Positions 8,356-16,885 are shown, counted from the stretch's first letter. The stretch: 64,000 nucleotides of DNA from DATBLE01 sp963837265 (GCA_963837265.1 CAWIMQ010000001.1:496001-560000), one strand, 5' to 3'. Translations and numbers: made by a program. Notes: generated from the letters alone by a model not told the origin.

Positions 8356-8466
8356 GTCGGCGTCCTCGACGAGAACCCGCTCGGCATCCACGACGACAGC
8401 GAGCTGTCCCTGGCCGGGCTGCAGCACAAGCTGCTGCTCGTCAAGACGCAGAACGGGTGGGCGCGG
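8356..8466 (+). pseudogene. HipA N-terminal remnant in opposite orientation
   Basis: On the plus strand, DENPLGI...SELSLAGLQHKLLLVKT followed by NGWAR matches the segment before the kinase core in HipA proteins (SLAGxQxKL). It ends abruptly where HipA would continue with the STHI loop. It points away from the C-terminal remnant at 8060-8355, so the two cannot belong to one gene without an inversion. Confidence 0.55.
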
Positions 8467-8576
8467 AGCGGACCGAGCGCGGGCCGTTGCGTGGTGATCT
8501 CCTCGAGACCGGCCACGGACTCACGGCACGTTGCTGTACGACACACCAAGAAGTCGTACAACATGTACCTCAGAAG

Positions 8577-9107
8577 CTAGCTCGCGTACAGGTACAGCGG
8601 AACGGCCAGGTTCTGGCAGTTGTCCTGGTTTCCGCCGCTGTCGATCATCCGGATCTGGAACGAATGTGCCACGCCCTGACCGGGAGCGATGTTTCCGCCG
8701 CTCGTGTCGTCGACGCCGACATCCCCGGCGTGCCAGGTCGTCCCGCCGTCGACCGTGAGCTCGAAATCCGCCCCCGTGCAGGCCGGCTTCCCCGCGTCGG
8801 TCTGCGACGACCACACACTGCCGTCGGAGCTCGCGACCTCGATGTTGAGCTTCGCCAGGTACTGGTAACCGGAGCCGTTGTTCCTGACGTGCCAGCCGAT
8901 CTGCTCGTGCGTCGAGTTCTTGCCGCCGGGCACCATCGGCCCGCCGAAGGCAGCGTCCGTCCAGACCTCCCACGGCGTGGACGTGCCGACCGCCGCCGAG
9001 CCCGTGCCCTTCGAGGTGAAGTACGCAAACGCGGCCGTGCCGATGCCGATCGCGAGCGCGACCAGCCCGACCAGGATCACCCGCTTCTTGCCGAAGTGCC
9101 TTCTCAT
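8577..9107 (-). CDS. Exported protein with SipW/TasA-type signal peptide
   Basis: 176 residues. The N-terminus is a basic start (MRRHFGKKR) followed by a hydrophobic core (VILVGLVALAIGIGTAAFAYFT), the pattern of SipW-cognate signal peptides found on TasA/CalY-like proteins. The mature part is Gly/Ser/Thr-rich and beta-like and ends NQDNCQNLAVPLYLYAS. It is a paralogue of the broken gene at 22406-22960, sharing signal peptide, C-terminal NQDxCQ motif and upstream leader. Probably a surface or matrix component. No SipW peptidase gene is visible in the window. Confidence 0.7.
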   Translation of the reverse strand: MRRHFGKKRVILVGLVALAIGIGTAAFAYFTSKGTGSAAVGTSTPWEVWTDAAFGGPMVPGGKNSTHEQIGWHVRNNGSGYQYLAKLNIEVASSDGSVWSSQTDAGKPACTGADFELTVDGGTTWHAGDVGVDDTSGGNIAPGQGVAHSFQIRMIDSGGNQDNCQNLAVPLYLYAS

Positions 9108-9378
9108 CTCCTCGCACCCCTACCGTCGTTGACCTCGTGTCCTCGCTCCGTCCGGCCGGGTCGGACCAAGGGAAGGAGGAACCCGGCGGCGGTCGGCCGC
9201 GACCCCGCCGGCAGGTCCCCCGTTCGGGGGCGCCCGCTCGGGGCGCGATCCCCCCCGATCCCCAACCACGCCGAGGATCGGGCGCACTGCTCTCCCTCTC
9301 CCTCTCTCTCCCCCAGCCGACCGGCGCCCGAGGCGACGGTCACCCACAACAAATACACCCCGCTCCCGGGGGCATCAA
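9108..9378 (-). promoter_or_regulatory. Promoter and long structured leader of the 8.6 kb exported protein
   Basis: On the minus strand a -35-like TTGATG (9373-9378), a 16-base spacer and GTATTT (9351-9356) are followed by ~240 bases of leader. The leader has a GA-rich tract (9291-9314), then a hairpin with arms 9255-9263 and 9273-9281 and loop GGCGTGGTT, then a G-run. The same elements in the same order occur at 22961-23392. The coding segment is preceded by GCGAGGAG. No protein gene occupies 9108-9553. Confidence 0.55.
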
Positions 9379-9553
9379 TAGCCAATTTTCCCGCGAATCG
9401 CGGGCGCCGAATTACCGGTCGATTTGCGCCGCCGCTTCCCAGGCGAGGCGCCGCGGTTTTCCCCACCGCGGGCGCACTCTCGGCCGGCCTTCTTCGACCA
9501 ATCCCGCAGGCGCCTCGCCGCCGGCAGCCGTCTCTGTCCGCCTTCGCGGTGCT

Positions 9554-10536
9554 CTAGTCGGTGAGGCGCACCAGCCTCGAGGTGGCCGGCGAGGGCCGGC
9601 CGAGGCCGTCGAACGCCCACAGCTGGAGGCAGCTGATCCCGAGCCTGTCGTAGTGCACGTTGCCCGACTGCACCGCGCCGGCCGCTGCCCGCCAGCGGTA
9701 GTGCGGCTGCCGGGCCGGATCGGCTGTACAGGCCCGGCCGGGGGTGAAGGCGGTGGCGTAGCTCTCGGGGCCGCGCTGGTCGAGGAGGAAGGCGGGAAGG
9801 GCGGCGGTTGCGGCCGGGCGGCGGAAGCTGACCTCCAGGGAGCCGCGGGCGGCGTAGGCGATCAGCGTCAGTCTCGGAGCGGCGGGCTGCGGATACAGGT
9901 CGCAGCCGGCGGCGGGGAGCGGCCTGGGCGCGCCGCCGTAGAGGGCGACCGCGCCGGCGACGTCGTCTGCCTCCAGCAGCCGGCAGTGCCACTGCCAGAA
10001 CGGCACCCGGCACAGCTGCGGGCCGCGCCAGCCGCCGACCGGGTTCATCGTCGTGCAGACGCGCGTCTCGTGGTCGAGGCCGAGCACGTGGCCGAGCTCG
10101 TGCGCGACCGTGTTCGCGGTCGTGTACGGGTTGCAGAGCTGGGACGAGCCGTCGCTCCGGTAGATGTGCACGTGGGCGGCAGGTCCGTAGCCGATCGTCG
10201 CCTCGCCGAGCCGGGTCACCCCGCCGCCGGTCGCCGGCGGGCAGGCCTCGCTGTCGCTGATCACCAGCTCCGCCTGTGCGGCGGGGACGGCGACGAAGCG
10301 CACCTTCGCGCCACTCGCGTTCCAGGCGGCGACCGCACGCACGACCGCCCAGGCCTGGTCGGGGGCGGCGTTGTAGTAGCGAATCAGCCCTCCGGCCAGG
10401 GCTTGCCGTCGACCGTGTAGGCGTCGCCGACGGAGCAGGTGGCGAGCAGGAGTACCGCCGCGAGCAGGCTGCCGGGCAGGAGTCGGGGCACCGTCTTCTC
10501 CTCGGGCGGAAGCAGAGAGAAGTTGATCGCTCGCAT
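9554..10536 (-). CDS. Matrixin-like zinc metalloprotease (one frameshift)
   Basis: Secreted protease with the zinc motif HELGHVLGLDHE and a downstream CTTMNPVGG resembling the Met-turn of metzincins. The catalytic domain occupies roughly residues 50-200; a ~110-residue beta-rich C-terminal region with cysteines follows. The N-terminal signal segment (RLLPGSLLAAVLLLATCSVGDA) is in another frame and joins the protease at PWPEG/LIRYY near 10392 by one missing base. Start taken as ATG 10536; a GTG further in, directly before the signal segment, is also possible. Confidence 0.65.
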
Positions 10537-10654
10537 CGGGGATCACCGCCCGGACGTGCGGTGGGGCCCCGCGAGGATCGGCGCGCGAGGGGAGAGGCGG
10601 GGGTCGCCGTGAGACTCTGCGACTCGTGCTGGCGCAGGAAGCAGGAAGACGGCG

Positions 10655-11137
10655 TTAGTGACGCCTGGTCGACCGTCCGGCCACGCCCCTGAGCGTCGAC
10701 AGCGCTTCCGCGTGGCCGCGTCCGCCCAGCGCCGCGAGCGCGGACGCTGCCAGCGCCGCCTCCTCGAGCGACAGGCTGGGATCCTCGTCGAGCAGTCGGC
10801 GCAGCGTCCGCGCCGCATAACGAGCGTGGCTCTCGGGGGCCTGCACGGCGACCTTGGCGGTGAGAGCAAGCTCCTCTTCGAGTGTGACCTTCAGCTCGTT
10901 GGCTCTCTCCTTCATCACTGTGGCCGCCGCGTCCTGCTGGTCGATCGCGCCCCAGAGGATCGCTCCAGCGCGAGCTCGCACCCCGGTCTCGACTGCATCC
11001 GCGGAGGGCACACCGTCCGCAGCCGCTCGAGGCGGCTCGGCTTCAACCCTGGGGCAGAACTCGCAGTTCCCCATCCCGCCACAGACTGCGCAGACAGGCA
11101 CGCCCTCGGGCCTGGGGATGCCGCTCGCCTGATCCAT
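10655..11137 (-). CDS. Hypothetical protein with N-terminal zinc-knuckle
   Basis: 160 residues from ATG 11137. The N-terminus carries CAVCGGMGNCEFC, a probable zinc-binding cysteine cluster, followed by an alpha-helical region rich in Ala/Glu (VMKERANELKVTLEEELAL, and LRRLLDEDPSLSLEEAALAA). Intact frame with typical GC-rich codon use. Function unknown. It does not obviously belong with the protease downstream. Confidence 0.5.
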   Translation of the reverse strand: MDQASGIPRPEGVPVCAVCGGMGNCEFCPRVEAEPPRAAADGVPSADAVETGVRARAGAILWGAIDQQDAAATVMKERANELKVTLEEELALTAKVAVQAPESHARYAARTLRRLLDEDPSLSLEEAALAASALAALGGRGHAEALSTLRGVAGRSTRRH

Positions 11138-11419
11138 CGCGCAAACCGCCTTGGCCGCTTCTGGCGTCCTGATCTCTCTCTACTCCCTGGAGTGTGCCTC
11201 TCTCTACGTCCTGAACATGCCCTGAATGCACATCCGCAGCGTCCCCCTCGCGAGGGATCGCCGCTGGTTCGGCTTCTCCCGGCCGGCCGCCGGCTCACAA
11301 AGCGGCGAGCGGGATCGCCCTTGCCGTCATCACGGCGGAAAAACGCCATCGGATTGCTGCTGCCCGACGACGCGCCGGCGGCCTGGCAAGGGCGCGCCTC
11401 CCCCGCGCCTGTGCCGCGG

Positions 11420-11614
11420 TCAGCGACTCGTCGACGGGCTGGCCGCGAGCTGCCCGTGCCAGCTGCGCGCGCAGACGGTCGAGCAGAACGGATCGCCGTT
11501 TCCGACCGCGACCTCGGGGCGTGCACCACCGCAGTTCGCGCAGCGTCCATCTCGCCGTTCTCGAGGATCAGCTCGAATCGAAGCCCTCCGATCCAGCGCG
11601 TGCGAGACCTTCAT
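11420..11614 (-). CDS. Small zinc-finger protein (64 aa)
   Basis: 64 residues from ATG 11614. CANCGGARPEVAVGNGDPFC followed by STVCARSWHG forms a CxxC...CxxxC treble-clef-like finger of a kind common in actinobacterial small proteins. The N-terminus is basic. No partner gene is evident; the next 280 bases (11138-11419) hold nothing recognisable. Confidence 0.45.
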   Translation of the reverse strand: MKVSHALDRRASIRADPRERRDGRCANCGGARPEVAVGNGDPFCSTVCARSWHGQLAASPSTSR

Positions 11615-11883
11615 TGCCAACCGCGCTCCCTCCCGATGACTCGCAGGGGCGAAACGTAGAGATGCCTGGCCCCGCAGCCGAACCCTGTTCGCCTAGGGCT
11701 CCCTCGCCTCGCGCGCCGAAGCGCGTCGGCAGGCTTCGGGCCGTCAGCCGGAGTTCGAGCCGCAGGGCCAGTTGAGATCACTCTCGCACGCCCGGGGCCC
11801 GTTCGCATGACCACGGTTGGCGAGAACCGGCCGCCCCCGGGCGGCCGACCGCGCCCGGTCTCACCCGCGACTCGCAGCCGAGG

Positions 11884-11946
11884 TAGATGCCCTTGGCTTC
11901 GTCCACACGGCCAGGATGCCCGGCCGGTCGCCGGCCCGCAAGACCG
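11884..11946 (-). repeat. Copy 1 of a ~60-bp repeat (second copy 13786-13848)
   Basis: The plus strand reads GTAGATGCCC, TTCGTCCACACGGCCAGG, ATGCC, GGCCGG in the same order as at 13786-13848, with scattered differences. On the minus strand it encodes VDEAKGIYLG, the start of the small gene family whose better copy is at 13657-13806, plus its upstream region. Similarity ends after the first ~10 codons, so this copy is a fragment. Confidence 0.5.
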
Positions 11947-11970
11947 GGCGAGGTCGATACTGCAGCCGGC

Positions 11971-12408
11971 TCAGCCGCCGGGGCCGGTCGCTGTCTCCGC
12001 TTCGGCCGGCTGGCGTGTGTGCTCGCTGATGACGCGGAGATCCTGGTCGAAGAACCAGAGCACCACGTCGCCGTCCGCCTGCTCCGCGACGTCGGCGATC
12101 AGGAAGTCGATCACCGGCCGCCGGTGGTGACCGTGCGACTTCGGCGCAAGCTGCCGCTGAACCTCGAGCGCTCGCGCCGCGACCTCCCGGTCGAGCTCGA
12201 CCCAGTCGAGCGGGTCGAGCAGTGCGCGGAAGAGCCGGTCGTATTCCGCACCGGTGGCGGCCCGGTGCATGACCTCGAGGGCCACGGGGACGCAGGTGCA
12301 GACCCCGCCGCGCTCAATCCGCTCGGCGAGCTTCGCCGTGATGTCCGGGCGCGCGTGCGGCTTGTTCGCCCAGGCCCAGATCGAGGTGTCGGCGAGGTAG
12401 CGGGGCAA
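11971..12408 (-). CDS. PIN-domain (VapC-like) toxin, no antitoxin seen
   Basis: 145 residues: MPRYLADTSIWAWAN gives the first catalytic Asp, VALEVMH the conserved Glu, VIDFLIADVA the third acidic centre and LWFFDQDLRVIS the last. This is the standard PIN nuclease layout of VapC ribonucleases. Start ATG 12408. No VapB-like frame is found within 150 bases upstream, so it is either an orphan or its antitoxin has decayed. Confidence 0.75.
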   Translation of the reverse strand: MPRYLADTSIWAWANKPHARPDITAKLAERIERGGVCTCVPVALEVMHRAATGAEYDRLFRALLDPLDWVELDREVAARALEVQRQLAPKSHGHHRRPVIDFLIADVAEQADGDVVLWFFDQDLRVISEHTRQPAEAETATGPGG

Positions 12409-12470
12409 CCTAGCCGGCCTGCTCGCCGGCGAGGTCCGTCCGGTGCTGCCGCCACGATGCCCCGGTGGCG

Positions 12471-13016
12471 ATGCCGGAAGGGAGGCGGCTGCCCGCCTGG
12501 GTCGATGCGCCGCCGGCCGGGACGCACATCGAGCGCGCGCTGCGTCGCCTGCTCCGCGGCGGCACCTGGGAGGCGCTCGCGAACGAGATCGCGCTGGAGG
12601 CGGTCCGCGCGACGGGCGCCGAGCTGTCGTGCCTGGAGTGGTTGCCCGGGCTGATCGAGGCGATGCTGTCGGAGCGCGTCGACGGGCTGGAGTTCGTCCT
12701 CGAGCCCGCGCGCGTGTCCGCGTTCCAGGACCACCTGGAGAAGTGGCCGAACGACGTCGCCGGGGCCGAGACCGCGGCCACGCTCGCGGCCGCCGACGAG
12801 GCGGACCGGCTCGCCGGCCGGCTCTACCTCGACGTGCTCGAGTGGGCGCTGGCCCTGCTCGACCGGCGCCTCGCGCAGCCGCGCACCGGCTCGCGTCCTC
12901 GCCTTCCCTCGCTCCGCCGGACGAGGCCTCCGGCCGAGCCGGAGGTTCCCGCGATCGTCGCCGAGAGCCTGGCGAAGGCGCGCCCGGCGGAGGGCTGGGA
13001 GGAAGCCGCGGCGTAA
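12471..13016 (+). CDS. Hypothetical protein (181 aa)
   Basis: 181 residues from ATG 12471 (a GTG two codons earlier is possible). Predicted mostly helical, with THIERALRRLLRGGTWEALA, a Trp/Leu-rich middle (LEWLPGLIEAML) and a long Ala/Asp helix. No signal peptide or membrane segment. Not recognised; intact frame and strong codon bias support a real gene. It is divergent from the PIN gene. Confidence 0.5.
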   Translation: MPEGRRLPAWVDAPPAGTHIERALRRLLRGGTWEALANEIALEAVRATGAELSCLEWLPGLIEAMLSERVDGLEFVLEPARVSAFQDHLEKWPNDVAGAETAATLAAADEADRLAGRLYLDVLEWALALLDRRLAQPRTGSRPRLPSLRRTRPPAEPEVPAIVAESLAKARPAEGWEEAAA

Positions 13017-13161
13017 CGCCGGCGGGCGGCGGTGGCCGACCTCAGGCCGGCCGGGGCGTGGCACACAGGCGGGAGGCTCGTCTCCGCGTATCCGGCGCGG
13101 GCCTTCGTCCGTTCAGTCCCGGCAAGTCCAACCTGAACCGTGACGAAGGAGTGACCCAAAC

Positions 13162-13308
13162 ATGCTCAGCTTCCTGCTGGTGATCGCGTTGCTGCTCCTC
13201 CTGTTCGGAATCATCGGCGGCATCGCGATCTCGAAGTTCCTGTTCTTCGTCCTGATCGTCGCCGCGGTCCTGGCGCTGTTCGGGTTCCTGTCGGGCCGAG
13301 CGGCCTGA
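13162..13308 (+). CDS. Small hydrophobic membrane protein (48 aa)
   Basis: 48 residues, nearly all hydrophobic, forming two tight membrane helices (LSFLLVIALLLLLFGIIGG and FLFFVLIVAAVLALFGFL) separated by IAISK. It resembles the tiny stress-associated membrane proteins of many actinobacteria. GAAGGAG lies 12 bases before ATG 13162. Function unknown. Confidence 0.65.
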   Translation: MLSFLLVIALLLLLFGIIGGIAISKFLFFVLIVAAVLALFGFLSGRAA

Positions 13309-13440
13309 CACCGGCCGGCCCGGGCCCGTTCTCGGAGGGCGACCACCGTCGCAGGGCGGTCGCCCTCCGGAGGGCGAGCCGGGCGCAGCCGCGTCCCGAG
13401 AAGACGGGCGGAGGAGCGCGCCGGCCGCGACTCGCAGCCG

Positions 13441-13602
13441 GCCCTCGACATCCACGACCTCCGCCGCACCGTCGCCTCGCTGCCGGCCGCCCAGGGCGCG
13501 AACGCCGTCTTCGTCTCCGGGCAGCTCGACCGCGCCTCCCCCACCCTCGGCCTCTACGGCTTCTTCCTCGCCGCGAGCTCGGCCTCGATCCGCGCGACGT
13601 GA
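13441..13602 (+). pseudogene. Tyrosine recombinase C-terminal remnant
   Basis: The frame reads LDIHDLRRTVASL, then QGANAVFVSGQLDRASPTL, ending GLYGFFLAASS. This tracks the catalytic end of phage-type integrases (HDLRHTxAS, then QLGHAS and the tyrosine strand), but the nucleophile region is degraded and the rest of the enzyme is missing. A second, better-preserved scrap lies at 16886-17012. Confidence 0.55.
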
Positions 13603-13691
13603 CCGCGCAGCTCACGTTCCCGCGCCTCGCGCGCCTCGAGCCACGCGCGGTACTCCTCAGGCGTCCGGAAGATCCTCCTCCTCCTCTTCAT
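13554..13691 (-). CDS. Possible small charged coiled-coil protein (45 aa)
   Basis: 45 residues from ATG 13691, overlapping the end of the small gene upstream in another frame. MKRRRRIFRTPEEYRAWLEA then a heptad-like EREARE/ELRGHVARIEAELAARKK stretch. It is antisense to the integrase scrap, so only one of the two can be functional; the scrap is clearly decayed, which leaves room for this frame. No recognised family. Confidence 0.35.
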   Translation of the reverse strand: MKRRRRIFRTPEEYRAWLEAREARERELRGHVARIEAELAARKKP

Positions 13692-13806
13692 CGTCCTCAC
13701 CCCCTTCGAGGTAGCCGAGCATGCGCCGCACGTCGACGCCGATGTCGGCGAGCGCCCCCATGATCGCGATCACCTCGCCTCGGTAGATGCCCTGCGCTTC
13801 GTCCAC
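13657..13806 (-). CDS. Small acidic protein of the GEVxAIMGALADI family (49 aa)
   Basis: 49 residues from GTG 13806: VDEAQGIYRGEVIAIMGAL, then DIGVDVRRMLGYLEGG and an acidic tail DDEEEEEDLPDA. Related fragments occur at 6643-6690 and 11884-11946, so this looks like a mobile or repeatedly copied small gene. It overlaps the start of the next small frame, as in a translationally coupled pair. Function unknown. Confidence 0.45.
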   Translation of the reverse strand: MDEAQGIYRGEVIAIMGALADIGVDVRRMLGYLEGGEDDEEEEEDLPDA

Positions 13807-13848
13807 ACGGCCAGGATGCCTGGCCGCTCACCGGCCGGCAAGACGTCC
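13786..13848 (-). repeat. Copy 2 of the ~60-bp repeat (see 11884-11946)
   Basis: Covers the first codons and upstream region of the small gene at 13657-13806. Shared blocks with copy 1 include TTCGTCCACACGGCCAGG. Downstream to 14025 nothing else is recognisable. Confidence 0.5.
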
Positions 13849-14025
13849 GGGGAAGTCACGCCCGCCGGAGGCCTGTGCGCCTCGGCCCGGCTCGTCTGCC
13901 CGCCGGACCGGAAGACGATCGCGGCGACGAAGAGAGCTCCGCGAGCGGCCCTGCCTCTACCGGCTCCGCCGGCGGCCGTCGCATCGGCTGCGCCCCCCCG
14001 CTCGCTCGACCACGACCCCGGATCG

Positions 14026-14566
14026 TCAGGGGCTCGGCCGGAGTCGTTCGTGAACGAGGTCGAGCGGTACCCGGTACTCGCCGTCCTTGGTGTGCAGGCT
14101 GCGGCGCAGGTGGCGGTTGAGATCGTCGACGTCGATGTCCCAGAGGCCACCGGCTTGGTCGACGACCCATGCGATCTCGAACGCCATCTGGTTCATCACG
14201 CCGAGGATGTGCTTGCTGGCGGTCTTGGCGATCTGAACTTCGCCGGGGTCAAGGCCGCCGAGCGCGTCGCTCGGCAATCCCTCCTCGACCAGCGCGCCCG
14301 TGAGCAGATCGACGATGCGGCGCTCGAGCGGGCGCAGATCAGCGGCGCGGATGTCGGCGACAAAGAGCGAGAAGAGCGTGCCTGCATGCGTGATCAGCAG
14401 GCACTTACGCCGGTCGAGCCAGAGGAGATTCGCATACCAGTCGTCGCTGCTTGCCGGCGCCTCGACCAGCCCGACCGAGTTTGCCGAGCAGGTTGAGCAG
14501 CTTGCCGGTGCAGCGGACGACCACCTGCCGCGAGCCCGGCCCGCCGCGGCTGCCCTCAGGCGTCAT
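14026..14566 (-). CDS. DUF6933-like protein (one frameshift)
   Basis: Two frames join near 14478 into ~179 residues: VVRCTGKLLNLLG from the first, then DDWYANLLWLDRRKCLLITH, AGTLFSLFVADIRAADLRPL and a C-terminal MAFEIAWVVDQAGG...LNRHLRRSL. The WxANLLxxDRRKCLLxTH and LFxLFVxDxRxADLR pattern is that of DUF6933 proteins. ATG 14566 overlaps the end of the VapC gene by 11 bases, so it belongs to the same operon. Function unknown; position suggests a link with the TA module. Confidence 0.55.
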
Positions 14567-14981
14567 GGTCGGGCGAGATCAACGTGGCGCCGGGAATGTA
14601 CGTCGAGACGCGACGAGGATCGCGTGTCAGCAGCGGCCGACCCGTGACCGCGGCGTGCGCGCCGATCAGGAAGTCCGGCAGGATCGCCTCGCGCGGACCG
14701 CCCGCTCGTCGATACGCCGCGTGGGCGTGGCCGGCGAGAAAGGCAGCGGCAAGTGGGATCTCCTCGATCGACGCCATCGACGGAAGCGTCGCGCGGAGAC
14801 CCTCAACGCGTTCGAAGCGCGGCGCAACCTCCGCAAGCACGACCGCGTTCAGGACGAGTGCGCCCCGCTGCGCGGCTCGGGTGAGCTGCGCCTGCGACCA
14901 ATCCCCCCACTCGGGATCGTCGGTGTAGAGATCAAGGAGAACGCTGCTGTCGACAAAGGTGCCGCTCGCGGCGACGCTCAC
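14556..14981 (-). CDS. PIN-domain (VapC-like) toxin of the AbrB pair
   Basis: 141 residues with PIN acidic residues: FVDSSVLLDLYTDD, LNAVVLAEVAPRF, LPDFLIGAHAAVTG and LLTRDPRRVSTYIP. Start ATG 14981 overlaps the antitoxin stop by 4 bases (ATGA). Predicted endoribonuclease toxin neutralised by the upstream AbrB-type protein. The downstream DUF6933 gene overlaps its 3' end. Confidence 0.8.
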   Translation of the reverse strand: MSVAASGTFVDSSVLLDLYTDDPEWGDWSQAQLTRAAQRGALVLNAVVLAEVAPRFERVEGLRATLPSMASIEEIPLAAAFLAGHAHAAYRRAGGPREAILPDFLIGAHAAVTGRPLLTRDPRRVSTYIPGATLISPDHDA

Positions 14982-15193
14982 CCGCGCGTGAGGGCGAGGA
15001 TCTCGTCGGTGCTCATCTCCCCGCTCCCGGCTCCCCGCATCCCGGCAATCTCGTCTGCCGCCCGCTCCGGATCGACAACCAGACGCACGCCGTGCTCCTC
15101 CATCCGGAACTCGACGTTGCTACCCGGGCGGATGCCGAGCGCCCGCCGCACCTCGAGCGGGATCGTGACTTGTCCCTTCTGCGTTACACGCAT
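14978..15193 (-). CDS. AbrB/MazE-type antitoxin
   Basis: 71 residues. MRVTQKGQVTIPLEVRRALG is the swapped-hairpin AbrB DNA-binding motif, followed by GIRPGSNVEFRME and a toxin-binding tail (EIAGMRGAGSGEMSTDEI). The start ATG 15193 sits 1 base from a palindromic operator, and a TAGTAT -10 lies a few bases upstream, so the mRNA is probably leaderless. Confidence 0.85.
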   Translation of the reverse strand: MRVTQKGQVTIPLEVRRALGIRPGSNVEFRMEEHGVRLVVDPERAADEIAGMRGAGSGEMSTDEILALTRG

Positions 15194-15194
15194 A

Positions 15195-15218
15195 CGGTAA
15201 TACTAGCAAGTAATACCG
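15195..15218. promoter_or_regulatory. 24-bp near-palindrome, likely AbrB/VapC operator
   Basis: Arms CGGTAATACTAG and CAAGTAATACCG match each other's complement at 20 of 24 positions; the only mismatches are A:A pairs. It contains the TAGTAT -10-like box on the minus strand and ends one base before the antitoxin ATG, so a bound antitoxin would cover the start of the transcript. Confidence 0.6.
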
Positions 15219-15225
15219 AACGAAC

Positions 15226-15705
15226 GTGCGCGTGGGGCCGTCGGCCCGCGCGGTCGGCAAGACGACCGCCTTCAGTCGCAAGGCGGCGACCGTGATCGAG
15301 CCCGACGTCCAGGCGCAGGCGGCGGCGTTCAAGGCCGATCCCGACGCCGCTCTGCGCGACCTCGAGGAGCCGGTCTTGCTCGACGTCCTCGACACCTTCG
15401 TCGCCGCCCAGCTGCGGCCCGAGCTCGCGATCTCCGCCCGGCGGCCGCGCCCACACCACCTCCGCACCGAACGAGGCCGCCGCGAGATCGACCTGCTCGT
15501 CGAGCTCGGCGGAGGCCGCGTCGTCGGCCTCGAGGTGAAGGCGGCTGCTGCGGTCGACAGCGCCGATGCCCGTCACCTGATCTGGCTGCGCGACGCACTC
15601 GGCGAGCGCTTCCTCGCCGGCGCCGTCCTCCATACCGGGCCCGACGTCTACCTGCTCGACGGGAGGATAGTCGCCGCCCCGATCGCGACCCTCTGGAACG
15701 CCTGA
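15226..15705 (+). pseudogene. DUF4143-type AAA ATPase with internal deletion
   Basis: 159 residues remain of a family normally ~400 aa. The start retains a Walker A-like ARAVGKTT and FKADPDAALRDLEEPVLLD, then the frame jumps straight to the C-terminal domain: LDTFVAAQLRPELA, RGRREIDLLVEL, VVGLEVKAAA and the final strand. The Walker B region and the middle are missing. The junction is in frame, so a short product could be made, but it cannot be a working ATPase. Confidence 0.55.
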
Positions 15706-15733
15706 CGGCGGCGCTTGAGCGCCGAGCTTTCCG

Positions 15734-16707
15734 CTAGCCGGCCTGCAAATCGAGGGGGACGAGCGGACGGCCGCGACGATCGCCTGCGCGTGCGAACGGT
15801 TGCGACCGCCGAGCGGAGGCCGGCCAGGGCCGACGGGGAGGCCCGCCGCGGCGAGCCTCCCCGTCTGGGTCCCTTTCTTGCTCGAGGCGCTTCAACCGGC
15901 GGCCGGGCAGCGCCCGCGTGCTGTCGAGCCCGGCGCACTCGCCGATCTTCTTGCCGTCGACGATGTTCGGGGCGCCGCCGTCCACGGGGTTGACCTGCGC
16001 CGGCGGCGTGTTCCGGCGGCAGATCAGGTTGCCGGACACGTGCTGCGGGTTCTCGCTACCCCTCGACTGCACCTCGCTCGAGTCGTCGTCCTTTCCGGGC
16101 GCGGCGTCGCACCCGTTCGGGAAGGTTCCCGATTCGTTACAGGCCGCGTCGTCTGCCGGATGCACGACGCTCGCGTTGTTGGAGAGCTCGACGTTCCCGC
16201 GGATGGTGTTGGCGATCACGCCCCACCAGCCGCCGGTCCAGCCGTGGATGATCACGTTCCCGCCGATCACGTTGTCCTTGATCGGGAAGTTGTAGAAGCG
16301 GTCGGCCGTGCCCCCGCCGTTGGAGACGACGTTGCCGTGCACGGTGCTGTTGCCCAGGTAGAGCGACTTCGGCTGGTTGGCGACGATGTTCCCGTCGACG
16401 GTGTCGGGGCCCAGCACTCCCGGGGCCTCGTTGTAGCCCAGGGCGAACAGCGCGCCCTTGCCCACCTTGACATTGCCGCTGACGTGGACGGCGGTCCGAA
16501 CCCGACGAACACCGTGCCGTCCTTCAGGGTCAAGTTGCCCTTGATCGTGACGGGGCCCACGACGGCGCACGTCCCCGTGACGGTGATGCTCCCGTGAGGT
16601 CCGCTGATGGTTCCGTTGCACTCTTCCTTCGGAGCCGCGAAGGCACCCGCTCCACCGAGACCCGCCACGATCAGGACGCCCGCGCAGAGCAGAAGCAGCA
16701 GCTTCAT
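15734..16707 (-). CDS. Secreted beta-helix-like repeat protein (frameshifted)
   Basis: Signal peptide LLLLLCAGVLIVAGLGGAGAFA, then CNGTISGPHGSITVTGTCAV. After a shift near 16498 the frame continues with repeated GNV/GNI turns (VHVSGNVKV, DTVDGNIVA, STVHGNVVS, NVIGGNVII, NTIRGNVEL), typical of a right-handed beta-helix. Cysteines near the end (CNESG, GCDAAP, LICRR, GECAG) may form disulphides. The last ~50 residues turn Arg/Pro-rich, so the true stop may lie earlier after another shift. Function unknown. Confidence 0.55.
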
Positions 16708-16885
16708 CACCCTCTCCCCCTTCACTCGTTGGCCTAACCGACCGGGCATCTTCGGGGATGCGCACCTCGCCGTCAAGCAAGAGCCGCCGGGCCGCTGAAA
16801 CCGCCGCGGCGCGTCGCGAACGAGCACGCGGCGGCGCCGTGCCCGACGCCGACGGCGACGATGGCGGCGCCGTCGAGACCACGAG

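Noticed and set aside
9285..9320. CT-rich tract as a simple-sequence repeat of no interest
   Set aside because: Rejected as mere low complexity because the same tract recurs at the same place in the paralogous leader at 23.3 kb; it is kept as part of that element.
12410..12781. Minus-strand frame upstream of the orphan VapC, considered as its antitoxin
   Set aside because: It lacks any DNA-binding pattern and is antisense to an intact plus-strand gene.
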